NCBI GenBank assembly: GCA_963693315.1
Contig: OY856186.1
Coordinates: forward strand, 83,645,676 to 83,709,675
Reading direction: 5' to 3'
Length of the DNA: 64,000 bases
Source: Diogma glabrata
Lineage: Eukaryota; Arthropoda; Insecta; Diptera; Cylindrotomidae
Of the stretch, positions 11,004-21,000 are shown one piece after another. Position numbers and translations under genes: made by a program. Below the pieces are notes generated by a model. That model was not told the origin of the DNA. It saw only the letters and a program-made list of their open reading frames with translations, and made no database searches. Each line of letters starts with the position of its first letter. Positions within the stretch are counted from its first letter, which is position 1.

Positions 11004-11190
11004 CGTCCACAAATAAATAAATAACAAAAAAAAAAGGAAAATAAATATTTATTATTGTGTAAATAGCAAATAAATAAATATAATAATAAATAAATAAATA
11101 GAATAACCAATAAATAAATATAATAATAAATAAATAAATATTTAATAAAGAAATAAATAAGTATTTATTAATTAAATAGTTAATAAATAC
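11004..11190. repeat. ATAAATAA-rich simple-sequence stretch
   Basis: Repeated AATAAATA units with interruptions, inside the retrotransposon leader. Confidence 0.7.
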
Positions 11191-12220
11191 ATAAGACGGC
11201 AAAACAGCTGATAATATTGGGAACTAAATTTTTTTTTTTCAATATATTTTAGATGCCAGCACAAAAAAATAAATATTAAACAAATAGATTATACATCAAG
11301 AATACGTATTTAAACCAAATATAGGAATTAATAATATATCAAATAAGGAAAACGAAGAGTATTCAACTCAAATAAATAAGCATCAAGAATAAGAAAATTA
11401 TAACGGAAAACCAAAAATTTTATTCACCAATTTAAAGCTAACCTGGATAGAAGACTACAATTCGATTAATATTAGGTATAGATTGTTAGATTTAATCTTG
11501 TTTGTATATTTTCGTTTAAGGCATGATAGGCTAAGTTTTTTTTGTATTTTTGTTAAATTTTGAAACACATTTGCTTGTCGAACCGGTAGGCTTGCCGCAC
11601 TTTTTTTTTGTTTTCCCTTTTTGATTTTCGATTCGGGGAATTTCTGAGCCGCCCGAAATCGATTCGGAAATTTTTGTTTAATCCCCCGCCGACAATAGTG
11701 TAGGATATTAATTTTCACGCATTTTGCTTCATAATTTTTGTTCCCCACTTACCTCGTTAATAACAGTATAACTTACCTGTTTTTTTTTTTTGGGCTTCAT
11801 TTTCGCGTTTGTTTCACCAGATTGAACTGCTGCCCGTTAAAGCAAAAAAAAAAAAAAAAAAAAACAAAAAAACAAATTTTTCCTGATTGTTCACACATCA
11901 ACAACGTAAGTAGTAATAGATATTTCATTCTTGATTACCCTCGGCGATAGCCCGTTTTACAAGTTTCTTAATCCATACATTGGACGAAGTGGTCAGATAT
12001 CGCACAGCTGGTTAAGGGTTTGAATAACGAAATTTCCATACAACTCTCTAATATATTTCAAGTACTAAAATATTGTAATAAAGTATTTTTGTCTGGTAAT
12101 AATTAAATTGTTTATTCGTTTTCAACGTTTGCAATAAGTAACACTTGGCTAGTGTAACAATTTTTCTCCCTATACTTGTCTTTATTGGTCTGGTCCTGTA
12201 CGGCGGTTTGAGTTTTCATA

Positions 12221-13786
12221 ATGTCAGCGGCTGATAAGATTGACGTTCTGGACAGGTCCAGCTCTTGTGCTGTTTGTCAGCACGAAATAGTGCCGGCCGA
12301 CGTAAAACTCCTCACTCGGTGTAACCACCTCTTTCATGACATCTGCCTCAACGACTGGTTGTTGCAGAATAGCACCTGCCCGATTTGTCGAGCCGCTTGT
12401 GAGCGTGCAGAATTACAGAGGTTACCTCGAGGGAGGGAGAAAACTAATGATACAATGGTGCCACCACCACCGCGACCGGTGACCCGCTCTATTACCGCAG
12501 GCTGGCAACGTCGTTCCAGTACCGGAATTCAACCCTCGTCCACTCCCTTGGCAAACCGTCTCCCACCATCTCGACTCGCCGATGAAGTGCGAGGGAATAT
12601 AGCTCAAAGATCTCCCATATATGGTGCCGCTGCAGCGGAAGATCCAGGTTTTCAGGAAGCGGTAAATGCTCACATCGATCGGGAAATTTCAAGAATTAAT
12701 CACTCAATGATGCAATCACGTGCTCCAGCACCTGAAGTGTTGTTACCCCTAGCACATAATGCAGTATCACCCACCACCCCGCGTCATCAAACGGTTCATT
12801 CCGGAAATTATACACCAGTGAATGCGTATATGCGAAATAATGTACCAGTACCACCATTGTTTGCTGAGCCTCCTCCTGCTCTTGCTCCAACTAGAATGAG
12901 AACACATCTCGAGCAGCACTCTACAACAATTAGAAATTGGAACGTAACGTTCTCGGGTAGACCCGATGGTCTAGATGTTGAAGCGTTCATCTTCAGAATA
13001 GAGCGGCTGACCGAGATGTGTTTAAATAGCGATTTTACTATTGTCACCCGTTGTCTGTACCTGTTGTTCACAGATCGAGCAGCTGATTGGTTCTGGAGAT
13101 ATTTTCGCCAGAACCGACAGCTTATTTGGACTGACTTGTGTCATGCTCTGCGAATTGAATTTCAGGACCGGCAGACGGACGAAGAAGTGAAGGAGCGGAT
13201 GAGGGCCAGGAAACAGCGGCCCACGGAATTGTTTGACGAATTCTTACAAGCGATTTATCGACTGGCAGATAAGCTACGAGTACCGATGTCGGACGCGGAG
13301 TTGTTATCCTTGATACGCAACAACTTACGATTGGAAATTAGAAGGGAGCTGTTATATGTTACCATTTATGGACTGGAACATCTGCGCCAGCTCTGCCGTG
13401 ATCGCGAAAAGTTATGGGCCGAGTCAGTAACCAGATCGCGAGATTATAATATTCGACCGTCTAGACCGGTGTCTGAGGTGGATTTAGATAGTGAATTCTC
13501 ACAAATTCAAATTAGCGAATTGCCAACTGAATCATTACCAATTACCTCTAACGAACTTGCGGCAATACAGCCTGCCCCTAATATGAAACGAATAACCAGT
13601 TCAACTATTTGTTGGAACTGTAAACGACCTGGTCATCGGTGGCACGATTGTCGTGAATCTCAGCGATTGTTTTGTTGGGGATGCGGAAAAGACGATGTAT
13701 TATGTCCTAACTGTGAAAATTGTCGGGGAAACCGAAGGGGGGGCCAGAATCCCAACACCTTTTCTCGCTCCCAGGACCTGTCTTAG
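12221..13786 (+). CDS. gag: Gag polyprotein with N-terminal RING-H2 finger
   Basis: 521 residues from ATG at 12221. Residues 16-56 form a canonical RING-H2 finger: C16, C19, C34, H36, H39, C42, C53, C56, with the hallmark Trp46 and Pro54 that RING E3 ligases use to contact E2 enzymes. A Pro/Ser/Thr-rich linker follows. Residues about 238-400 are a retrotransposon capsid-like helical region (NVTFSGRPDG, then WRYFRQN and the RPTELFDEF block). Near the C terminus are a CCHC zinc knuckle (C464, C467, H472, C477) and a cysteine cluster of CX2CX6CX2C form (from C485). The capsid and knuckles make this the structural Gag. The RING is an unusual addition and suggests ubiquitin ligase activity in the particle or against host factors. 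The end overlaps pol by about 70 nt, so pol is made by frameshifting. No stop or frameshift damage is seen. Confidence 0.92.
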   Translation: MSAADKIDVLDRSSSCAVCQHEIVPADVKLLTRCNHLFHDICLNDWLLQNSTCPICRAACERAELQRLPRGREKTNDTMVPPPPRPVTRSITAGWQRRSSTGIQPSSTPLANRLPPSRLADEVRGNIAQRSPIYGAAAAEDPGFQEAVNAHIDREISRINHSMMQSRAPAPEVLLPLAHNAVSPTTPRHQTVHSGNYTPVNAYMRNNVPVPPLFAEPPPALAPTRMRTHLEQHSTTIRNWNVTFSGRPDGLDVEAFIFRIERLTEMCLNSDFTIVTRCLYLLFTDRAADWFWRYFRQNRQLIWTDLCHALRIEFQDRQTDEEVKERMRARKQRPTELFDEFLQAIYRLADKLRVPMSDAELLSLIRNNLRLEIRRELLYVTIYGLEHLRQLCRDREKLWAESVTRSRDYNIRPSRPVSEVDLDSEFSQIQISELPTESLPITSNELAAIQPAPNMKRITSSTICWNCKRPGHRWHDCRESQRLFCWGCGKDDVLCPNCENCRGNRRGGQNPNTFSRSQDLS

Positions 13787-16700
13787 AATCATCTGAGACC
13801 AAATTCGATTTATCTCCTGATCCCTCGGTTGTGTCATCTACCACTCCCACTAACCTATTTGTACCCGATACACGGTCGAACCGAACCTCAACTTCCAATC
13901 TGATAGAACACCCGTTAATTACTACTTCGGTTACATTAGTACCCACTCATGATACTAATGTGAAATTATTGAAACGAACACCCGATCATACTGAACCGCC
14001 TCCATTATGGACCAAAATCAAATCGTTCCAACAACGATTGAACGAATACCTGAAAATACGCGCAACCATATTTGTCGATTCATTATCCTCTTTGAAACTT
14101 CCATCGCGCTCTGCGCTCCGTTCTCGTATTTATTGGCAACAACGACATCTGTTTAAATCCAAAACCATTTCCTCCATTGTGAAATTGGCCAACGATGTGA
14201 GATCTTATGCCACCGTGTCAATATTGGGTAAACAACATACTGGACTGTTGGATAGTGGAGCGTCCTTGACTGTAATTGGTGGTGATTTTGCTAAAGAAAT
14301 CGTGCAAACTCCAGACCTCCTGACTTATTCATCTGCAGTAGTTCGTACTGCCGATGGCCAAAGGCAGAAGATCCTGGGATTTGTAAAAACAAAGATTTCA
14401 TTTATGAACCAAGTCAGAACCCTGGACGTCTTCGTTATCCCGTCTTTAACGCAAGATCTATACTTAGGTATAGATTTCTTTAATGCTTTTGGCTTGTTTA
14501 ACCCATTATTTAGCTTACCTACACTTTCGACTACAGAGTCAGTAATTTCAGATTTGTCTATGGACAACCAGGAACGCTTACAAAACGCTATCCAACTTCT
14601 ACCATCATTTTCGAAAATGGGTCTGGGTCGAACACATCTGTTAGAACATGTTATTGATGTGGGCACTGCAGCTCCCATCAAGCAACGACACTACCCAATA
14701 TCGCCCGCCATTGAGAGACTGATGGGAGAAGAACTGGATAGAATGTTATCTCTGGGTATCATAGAGGTTTCAAACAGTCCATGGTCGAGCCCAGTGGTTT
14801 TAATTCGCAAACCCGGGAAGAATCGTCTTTGTTTGGATAGCCGAAAGGTCAATACAGTCACCAAAAAGGATGCTTACCCCCTTCCACAGATTGATGGAAT
14901 TTTGAGTCGTCTGCCACAGAGTAATTTCATTTCCAGTTTGGATCTGAAAGACGCTTTTTGGCAGATACCTCTTGAAAAACACTCCCGAGAGAAAACTGCT
15001 TTTACGGTCCCGGGGCGGCCATTGTATCAGTTCGTAAGAATGCCTTTCGGACTGTGCAATGCGCCGCAAACAATGACTAAATTGATGGACCAAGTAATTC
15101 CTCCACATCTCAAGTCGTGCGTCTTCGTATACTTGGATGATCTTCTAATAGTTACAGATACCTTCGAGGCCCATCTGAAGCTGTTAGAAGATATCTCCCA
15201 GTGTCTTAGACGTGCGAACTTGACGATAAACGTGGAAAAAAGTAAGTTTCTCTTGCCGGATGTAAAATATTTGGGATATGTCGTGGGAGGTGGTACGTTA
15301 AAAATTGATCCTGATAAAACTCAGGCCATTTCTGAATTTCCTACGCCGCGTACGTCCAAACAGATTCGACGTTTCCTGGGTATGGCGGGTTATTATCGCC
15401 GTTTCATATCCGATTTCTCTGCTATGTCCTCTCCAATGTCAGATTTGTTGAAGAAAAATTCTAATAAATTCGTATGGACACAGGAAGCTGAAACAGCATT
15501 TATCAATCTCAAAAATGCTCTCATATCAGCCCCAGTCCTCATAAACCCCGACTATACTAAACCCTTTACTCTCCAGTGCGACGCTAGCAACGACGGTATA
15601 GGTTGTGTACTGCTTCAGTGTGACATGGACGGTATGGAGCATCCCATAGCGTACATGTCCAAAAAACTAAATTCTGCGCAGCGCAATTACTCCACTAGCG
15701 AGAAAGAGTGTCTAGCCGCCGTACTGGGAGTAAAGAAATTTAGAGCGTATGTCGAGGGTCAGGCCTTTAAGATCATAACTGATCATGCTTCATTAAAATG
15801 GTTAATGCAACAGAAAGACCTTTCTGGTCGATTGGCTCGTTGGAGCTTGAAATTGCAGGGTTATGTCTTTGATATTGAGTACCGAAAAGGAAATTTAAAC
15901 ATAGTTCCAGACACTTTATCAAGACGTGACTCTGTTGATATCATTTCTGAATTATGTCCAGTGCCAGAACTAGATCTTAATTCCCCTTTCTTCAACTCTT
16001 CTCGATACTTGGAGTTGGTAAATCTAGTTACCGAAGCAGACGGTACATTGCCTGATCTGAAAGTAATTTCTGGTCGGGTTTATAAACGGTTGGCTTGTCT
16101 GGATCTCGATATTCCTTCAGAGGGTGAGGTTTGGAAATTGTGGTTACCTGAGGAATACACTGACGAGTGTATTGCAAGGGCCCACAATCCTCCTACCTCA
16201 TCTCATGGAGGTCTAGCAAAAACCCTGTTTAATATTCGTAAATTTTACTATTGGCCTCGTATGTACACCCAGGTTAAATCTTACATAGGAAATTGTAAGA
16301 CCTGTAAAGAAATCAAAGCGACTAATGTTCCACTTCGTGCTCCCATGGTGTCCCAGATGAAAACAGAACGAATTGGACAGCGATTATATATCGATATTCT
16401 TGGCCCTTACCCTCGTTCAAAGGCCGGGAATGTCGCTATTCTGGTAGTATTAGATCATGTTACTAAATATCCATTTTTATTTCCTTTACGGAAATTAACT
16501 GCTGAACCAATTTGTCATCTATTGGCTACCAATGTCTTTCATGTATTTGGTTGTCCCGAAGCTATTGTGTCCGATAATGGGACCCAATTCAAATCAAAAC
16601 AGTTTGCGGATTTCTTGGCGAAGCACGGAGTGAAACATACATTACTAGCGTTATATTCACCTCAAGCTAACGCTTCGGAACGGGTAAATAGGAGTGTTTT

Positions 16701-17208
16701 ATCCGGTATTCGAGCCTACCTAAAGGAGGAGCATTCTAAATGGGATCTGCACTTGAGCGAGATCGCTTGTGCACTACGTTGTTCCCTGCACCAAACACTT
16801 AAATGTTCCCCATATTACGCAATGTTTGGGATACCCATGGTGACTCATGGTTCGTCATATGAGTTGCTGAGACGATTGAATGGTCTTCATGAACCAGGTG
16901 AAACGGTTCTGCGACCTGATTATCTTAACAGGATTCGATTACGAATTCTAGATCTAACGGCCGAAGCATTTGTCAGGAGTGCTGAAAGATACAATTTACG
17001 AGCTCGAGTAGCTTTGTTTAAACCAGGGGATACGGTGTTCCGAAGGAACTTTATTTTGAGTGACGCCGGTAAGAGATTATCTGCTAAACTTGCACAGAAG
17101 TTTATTGAGACCAGAGTAATAAGGTTGGTAGGTAGCGCTGCCTACGAACTGGAGGACCTGGTTTCTAAACGTAGAGGTGTTTATCACTCCAAGGACATTC
17201 GTGCCTAA
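13717..17208 (+). CDS. pol: Pol polyprotein: protease, RT, RNase H, integrase
   Basis: Open from just after the TGA at 13714, about 1,163 codons, translated by -1 frameshift from gag. Residues below count from 13720. Aspartic protease: LLDSGAS near 177. Reverse transcriptase: about 310-560 with YLDDLLIV near 470. RNase H: from CDASNDG near 619. Integrase: zinc region with AHNPPTSSHGG and CKTC (about 817-860), then catalytic D in YIDILGPY near 889, D in SDNGTQF near 950 and E in SERVNRS near 985. The last two are separated by 34 residues, where 35 is commonest. The order RT-RNaseH-integrase defines Ty3/Gypsy. All catalytic residues are present, so it should be functional. No chromodomain and no env follow. 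Confidence 0.93.
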   Translation, partial: KLSGKPKGGPESQHLFSLPGPVLESSETKFDLSPDPSVVSSTTPTNLFVPDTRSNRTSTSNLIEHPLITTSVTLVPTHDTNVKLLKRTPDHTEPPPLWTKIKSFQQRLNEYLKIRATIFVDSLSSLKLPSRSALRSRIYWQQRHLFKSKTISSIVKLANDVRSYATVSILGKQHTGLLDSGASLTVIGGDFAKEIVQTPDLLTYSSAVVRTADGQRQKILGFVKTKISFMNQVRTLDVFVIPSLTQDLYLGIDFFNAFGLFNPLFSLPTLSTTESVISDLSMDNQERLQNAIQLLPSFSKMGLGRTHLLEHVIDVGTAAPIKQRHYPISPAIERLMGEELDRMLSLGIIEVSNSPWSSPVVLIRKPGKNRLCLDSRKVNTVTKKDAYPLPQIDGILSRLPQSNFISSLDLKDAFWQIPLEKHSREKTAFTVPGRPLYQFVRMPFGLCNAPQTMTKLMDQVIPPHLKSCVFVYLDDLLIVTDTFEAHLKLLEDISQCLRRANLTINVEKSKFLLPDVKYLGYVVGGGTLKIDPDKTQAISEFPTPRTSKQIRRFLGMAGYYRRFISDFSAMSSPMSDLLKKNSNKFVWTQEAETAFINLKNALISAPVLINPDYTKPFTLQCDASNDGIGCVLLQCDMDGMEHPIAYMSKKLNSAQRNYSTSEKECLAAVLGVKKFRAYVEGQAFKIITDHASLKWLMQQKDLSGRLARWSLKLQGYVFDIEYRKGNLNIVPDTLSRRDSVDIISELCPVPELDLNSPFFNSSRYLELVNLVTEADGTLPDLKVISGRVYKRLACLDLDIPSEGEVWKLWLPEEYTDECIARAHNPPTSSHGGLAKTLFNIRKFYYWPRMYTQVKSYIGNCKTCKEIKATNVPLRAPMVSQMKTERIGQRLYIDILGPYPRSKAGNVAILVVLDHVTKYPFLFPLRKLTAEPICHLLATNVFHVFGCPEAIVSDNGTQFKSKQFADFLAKHGVKHTLLALYSPQANASERVNRSVLSGIRAYLKEEHSKWDLHLSEIACALRCSLHQTLKCSPYYAMFGIPMVTHGSSYELLRRLNGLHEPGETVLRPDYLNRIRLRILDLTAEAFVRSAERYNLRARVALFKPGDTVFRRNFILSDAGKRLSAKLAQKFIETRVIRLVGSAAYELEDLVSKRRGVYHSKDIRA
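13738..13744 (+). promoter_or_regulatory. -1 ribosomal frameshift site G GGG GGC
   Basis: In the gag frame the heptamer reads G GGG GGC, fitting the X XXY YYZ rule. It lies inside the gag-pol overlap, which runs from the pol-frame TGA at 13714 to the gag stop at 13786. Slipping back one base enters the pol frame. The pol frame has no ATG at its start, so frameshifting is the likely route. Confidence 0.75.
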
Positions 17209-18004
17209 CATCGGCAATAATTTTTTTTCTGTCAGTATGATAGTAACTTTCGTGCGTGTTTCACCGCCATTGTAAGTCAAGATTATCGACGACCACAAAG
17301 TATGAAGGTAGTTTCATCTTGAATTCACAGTTCAGTGAGTGTGTATCAACTTTGGTGTTCGGGTCTTGTTTCAAAATTTTTTTTGTTTTGACTATTTATA
17401 AGTGTAAATTCCGTGATTGAACGTATTTGAATTTGGTTCAGTTGGTTACTTTGAACCTATGTGAACAGTTTGTTTTTTTTCAGCCTTCAGAGTCACTGGG
17501 ACGGAAGCGTACAACAGTGTGGCCCGGCTAGCTCAGTCGGAGAAGTATGAGACTCGTGTTAGTTCAGGTGTGGGTTGCGAGCCTGCATGGCGTAAAAGCG
17601 GAATGGTGTCGGATGTTTCATTAAAGGAGTCGGTCCAATGGTGTTTTTTCTTTTCGATCTGTAGCAGATTGAATAAATTTTTTTTTGTGACTTTAGAGTC
17701 TCGGGAACCCCCAGATCTGCCCGAAATTGGGTCTGGAAGAAGTTAGTTATCCACCGCTTGCAATAGAGTAGAATACTGATTTTATCGATACCCCTCCCAA
17801 AAGTTTTTTTTTATTCTTAGATACTTTGTTACTTTGTTTCTGCTAAGACTGGGTTTATAATACCGATCGATTTGATTGCTAATTTGTAGAATCTTGAAGT
17901 GCCTCACCATACTAAGGTGGATGTACAAGGTCTGTTTGCGACCAGTCTAGTCCTCTTTTCAACTTCTTTTTGGTCGTGAGTGCTCTTCCAAAAAGCACTT
18001 GCTC
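17209..18004 (+). other. Non-coding region between pol and 3' LTR
   Basis: About 0.8 kb without a credible ORF. It contains the tRNA-Lys-like segment at 17522-17592. The bases next to the 3' LTR read AAAAAGCACTTGCTC, so the purine tract normally expected there is missing or displaced. Confidence 0.7.
17522..17592 (+). other. Degenerate tRNA-Lys(CTT)-like sequence inside the retrotransposon
   Basis: GCCCGGCTAGCTCAGTCGG at 17522-17540 is identical to the 5' half of animal tRNA-Lys(CUU), including the A box. ATGAGACTC follows, as in the anticodon arm. GTGGGTTGCGAGCC resembles the T arm and B box with one extra G. The acceptor 3' strand is damaged (ends GCATGGCG) and the anticodon stem has mismatches, so it is not a working tRNA gene. 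It is related to the tRNA that primes this element. Origin by capture of the primer tRNA during reverse transcription, or from a tRNA-derived SINE, is possible. Confidence 0.7.
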
Positions 18005-21000
18005 TGTAATGGATAGTCTGGGCTAATGTCTGAACCCAGTATATTATAGTCTCAGATTTATTGGTTTTCATTTTTTTTTTTTTCACCTGTACCGCGCGTA
18101 GTAGTTTCCCATCCATTCACCTTCAATAGCCGTATTTTTATAGTCCCCGTAACCCGTAGTTCCTTATTTTTCCTAGACCCCATTTAAATTTTCAATAGTT
18201 GGACCGACCATATGTGAGAAAACCAAAAGATTTTTGCACTGATTACGCTGGTTTGATATGTTAATTAATCTAATATAAGATTGGTTGGTTTTAATTAATT
18301 AATAATTATCTTTAAAGATCATCCATATTTTTATTTTACAACACCCTAAAAATGACGTGCGCTATGGTTACATTCAATATACTATTAAAGTTTGAATTCT
18401 CTAAACATCAACCGTAATTAAACAACTAACTTTTTTTGAACCCTAAGTCGGCTGTGCGTATTTTTCCAGTCATCAACATTCAACGATTTAATATCTCGTT
18501 TTTGTTAAACATTCTATTGTCTTATTTTCTTTCAAAATGATTTTTCCGTTTCACTATAATGTGATTCTGGATTATAGTTTTGCATTTGATTCATTTTGAA
18601 TTCAATGGTGAATGTTGTTGATGTGTCGGAAATATTTTGTGTTACAACCTTGTCGTTGTGCAATAGTATCAAATAACGAACGGTTTTGTGTAATTTTGAA
18701 AAATTCCCAACAATTGAAAACTTGATGGAAATTAATTTCCAAAACACCGTATTCGAGTTTTTTCGAGACAAAAATTTTTGGCTATATAATACGGCTCTGT
18801 CAATTATTAAAATCTCTTAGTTTATTACATTTGCGTGGTGATGGTTATGGTCACATAGTCATTCCGTCCGGTTGACTTTCAAAAATCATAGTGCAAGTTA
18901 TTTGTGAGTTTAAATTTAAAACAAAAAAAAAATTTTATATGTTGTGTGCCGTTCTGAATCATACAAAGAAAAAAAAAAATTAATGAATTTGTAAAATTGT
19001 TAACGCAAAAAAAAATCTTTATATGTTTGTGTTGTGCCCACTATAATAATGTGCCGTAAAATCAACAAGCAAAAAAAATTGCATTAAATCTACGTAGTAC
19101 AAAATATTATAATCAATATTAAATTTGGTGAGTGCCAATATTTCCATTAGTTGAATTTGTTTGTATTTAGTATCACTGAGTTAGTCCAATTTAGTCAAAA
19201 ATTTATATGTGCAAGTTAAAACAAATTGATATGTTTTGTGACGTAACGAAAACTGTACGCGCGCTATCATCCTAATGTTAATTATTTTTGACATAAATGT
19301 TTTAGTGATAATTAAATGGAATTATTGTGACTAACTATTAAAATATATATTTTTTTGTGGAATATATTTTGTATCCACGTATTTCTCTTAAAATTTAAGT
19401 AGAACAATTGTTAGTACTAATTAAAAGTTTTTAACTCAGTTGAATGAGCCCTATTTTTTTGTAAAACTTAAATTATTTCGACTGCCGAAGATTTAAGAAG
19501 GTACGATAAATATTATAAATTCGAACTACTATATTATGTAAAAGAAAGATGTATCTTATTTATTAGTTGTGTATTTGTTTAAATAGACAATCGAATTGTA
19601 ACAAAATATGATTACAGTTATTATGCTAAATGAACGTATGCTGTATTTTATTTTCTATTGAACGTCGTGGAATTTGATAACTTGTGTTATGATAACATAA
19701 AAAAAATGGTTTATTTTTATTTGTGATTCTGAAATTTACCAAATTTAAATGGCAGTACTATTTTGAAGTTGGATGTTGATGTGAATAAATTAATAATATG
19801 ATGCAAGATCCAAATTATAAAAAAGGCCGGAATATGACGTCCTTCAACGATGAGGCCACAATATCATCATCCGCCGTATCAATATTTTGGCGGTTACTAC
19901 TGTAGGTTAGTGCAACTCAGCATTGGCATCAGGTTTTTGGCTGTTGCTATCGTCTATTATACCTGTTTCGACACACCAATAATACAAAATTTTCATTTAA
20001 TTACTGCCGTATCGCTTCATTATCATTGTTACAACTTGGTTACAGTTATACTTCAACGAATAATTTAACGGGTGTGGTTACAATTGATTACCTTTGGGAT
20101 TTCAACGCATACGTCAACCATTACTTTTGCCGTATTGCTTCACTATCATTGTTACAAAATTATTACAGTTATCCTGCACGTATAGTTTAACTAGTGTTGG
20201 TACAATTTGTCACATTGTTTGGATTTCAACGCATACGTCAACAATTATTCTTTTTTGCCGTATTGCTTCACTATCATTGATACAAAATTATTACAGATAT
20301 ACTGCAACGAATAGTTTAACTGGTGTTGGTGCCATTTACTACAAGTTTTGGATTTCAACGCATACGTCAACAATTATGTTTTGCCGTATTGCGTTCCCAT
20401 CATTGATACAAATTGTCACCGTTCGATTTCAATAAATAGTTTGGCTAGTGTTGGTACACTTATTTTTGATTTCAACGCATCCTGCCACAACTACATTTCA
20501 ACGCATTCGGCTTAATTGATTGCAAGTTTATTTAACGTTTCTATGTACCATTTTTTTTTTCTCACAACGTTATCATTGTGTTCAACGTTTTATTCAACAA
20601 AATCCTTCAACGCTGATGCTTGCAAGTTTACGGAATGGTTCTACTTGTCATTTGCTGCAACAACGTCATCCATTAACGTTTCTACGTCACGTTTTATTTA
20701 ATAGAATTGTTTGCTGATTGCCAGTTTATTTAACATTTCTACACAACCATTTATTCATTGTTTATAAGAACAACATTATATAACGCTGCTGACTGCCAGT
20801 TTATGAAATGTTCCTACGGGTCATTCACTGCAACAACGATATCAATTAACGTTTCTACGTAACGTTTATTCAATAAAATTGTTTAATGATTGCAAATTTA
20901 TTCAACATTTCTACACAACCATTTATTCATTGTTTATAAGAATAACATTACTTACCGCTGATGATTGCTAGTTTATTGAACGTTTCTACTCATCATATTT

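Larger units (their letters stand above)
9959..12220 (+). other. Long untranslated leader between 5' LTR and gag
   Basis: About 2.26 kb without a convincing ORF. From about 10110 to 10700 it is visibly richer in G+C than its surroundings and contains several strong hairpins (separate entries). A pyrimidine-rich tract follows (about 10770-10870), then an ATAAATAA-rich stretch (about 11004-11190), then AT-rich DNA up to the gag ATG. Many upstream AUGs precede gag, so simple scanning is unlikely. Internal initiation or splicing of the leader would be needed, but neither is shown. Confidence 0.7.

Noticed and set aside
10738..11202. 154-codon minus-strand frame rich in Ile/Tyr/Phe
   Set aside because: Produced by the ATAAATAA-rich stretch and the pyrimidine tract.
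12422..13071. Several minus-strand frames under gag, and others under pol
   Set aside because: Shadows of the coding strand without motifs.
17519..17746. 75-codon frame across the tRNA-like segment
   Set aside because: Starts without ATG, no motifs; the tRNA-Lys similarity is the better explanation.
17209..18004. Possible env gene downstream of pol
   Set aside because: The interval is only 0.8 kb and has no long frame, signal peptide or membrane segment.
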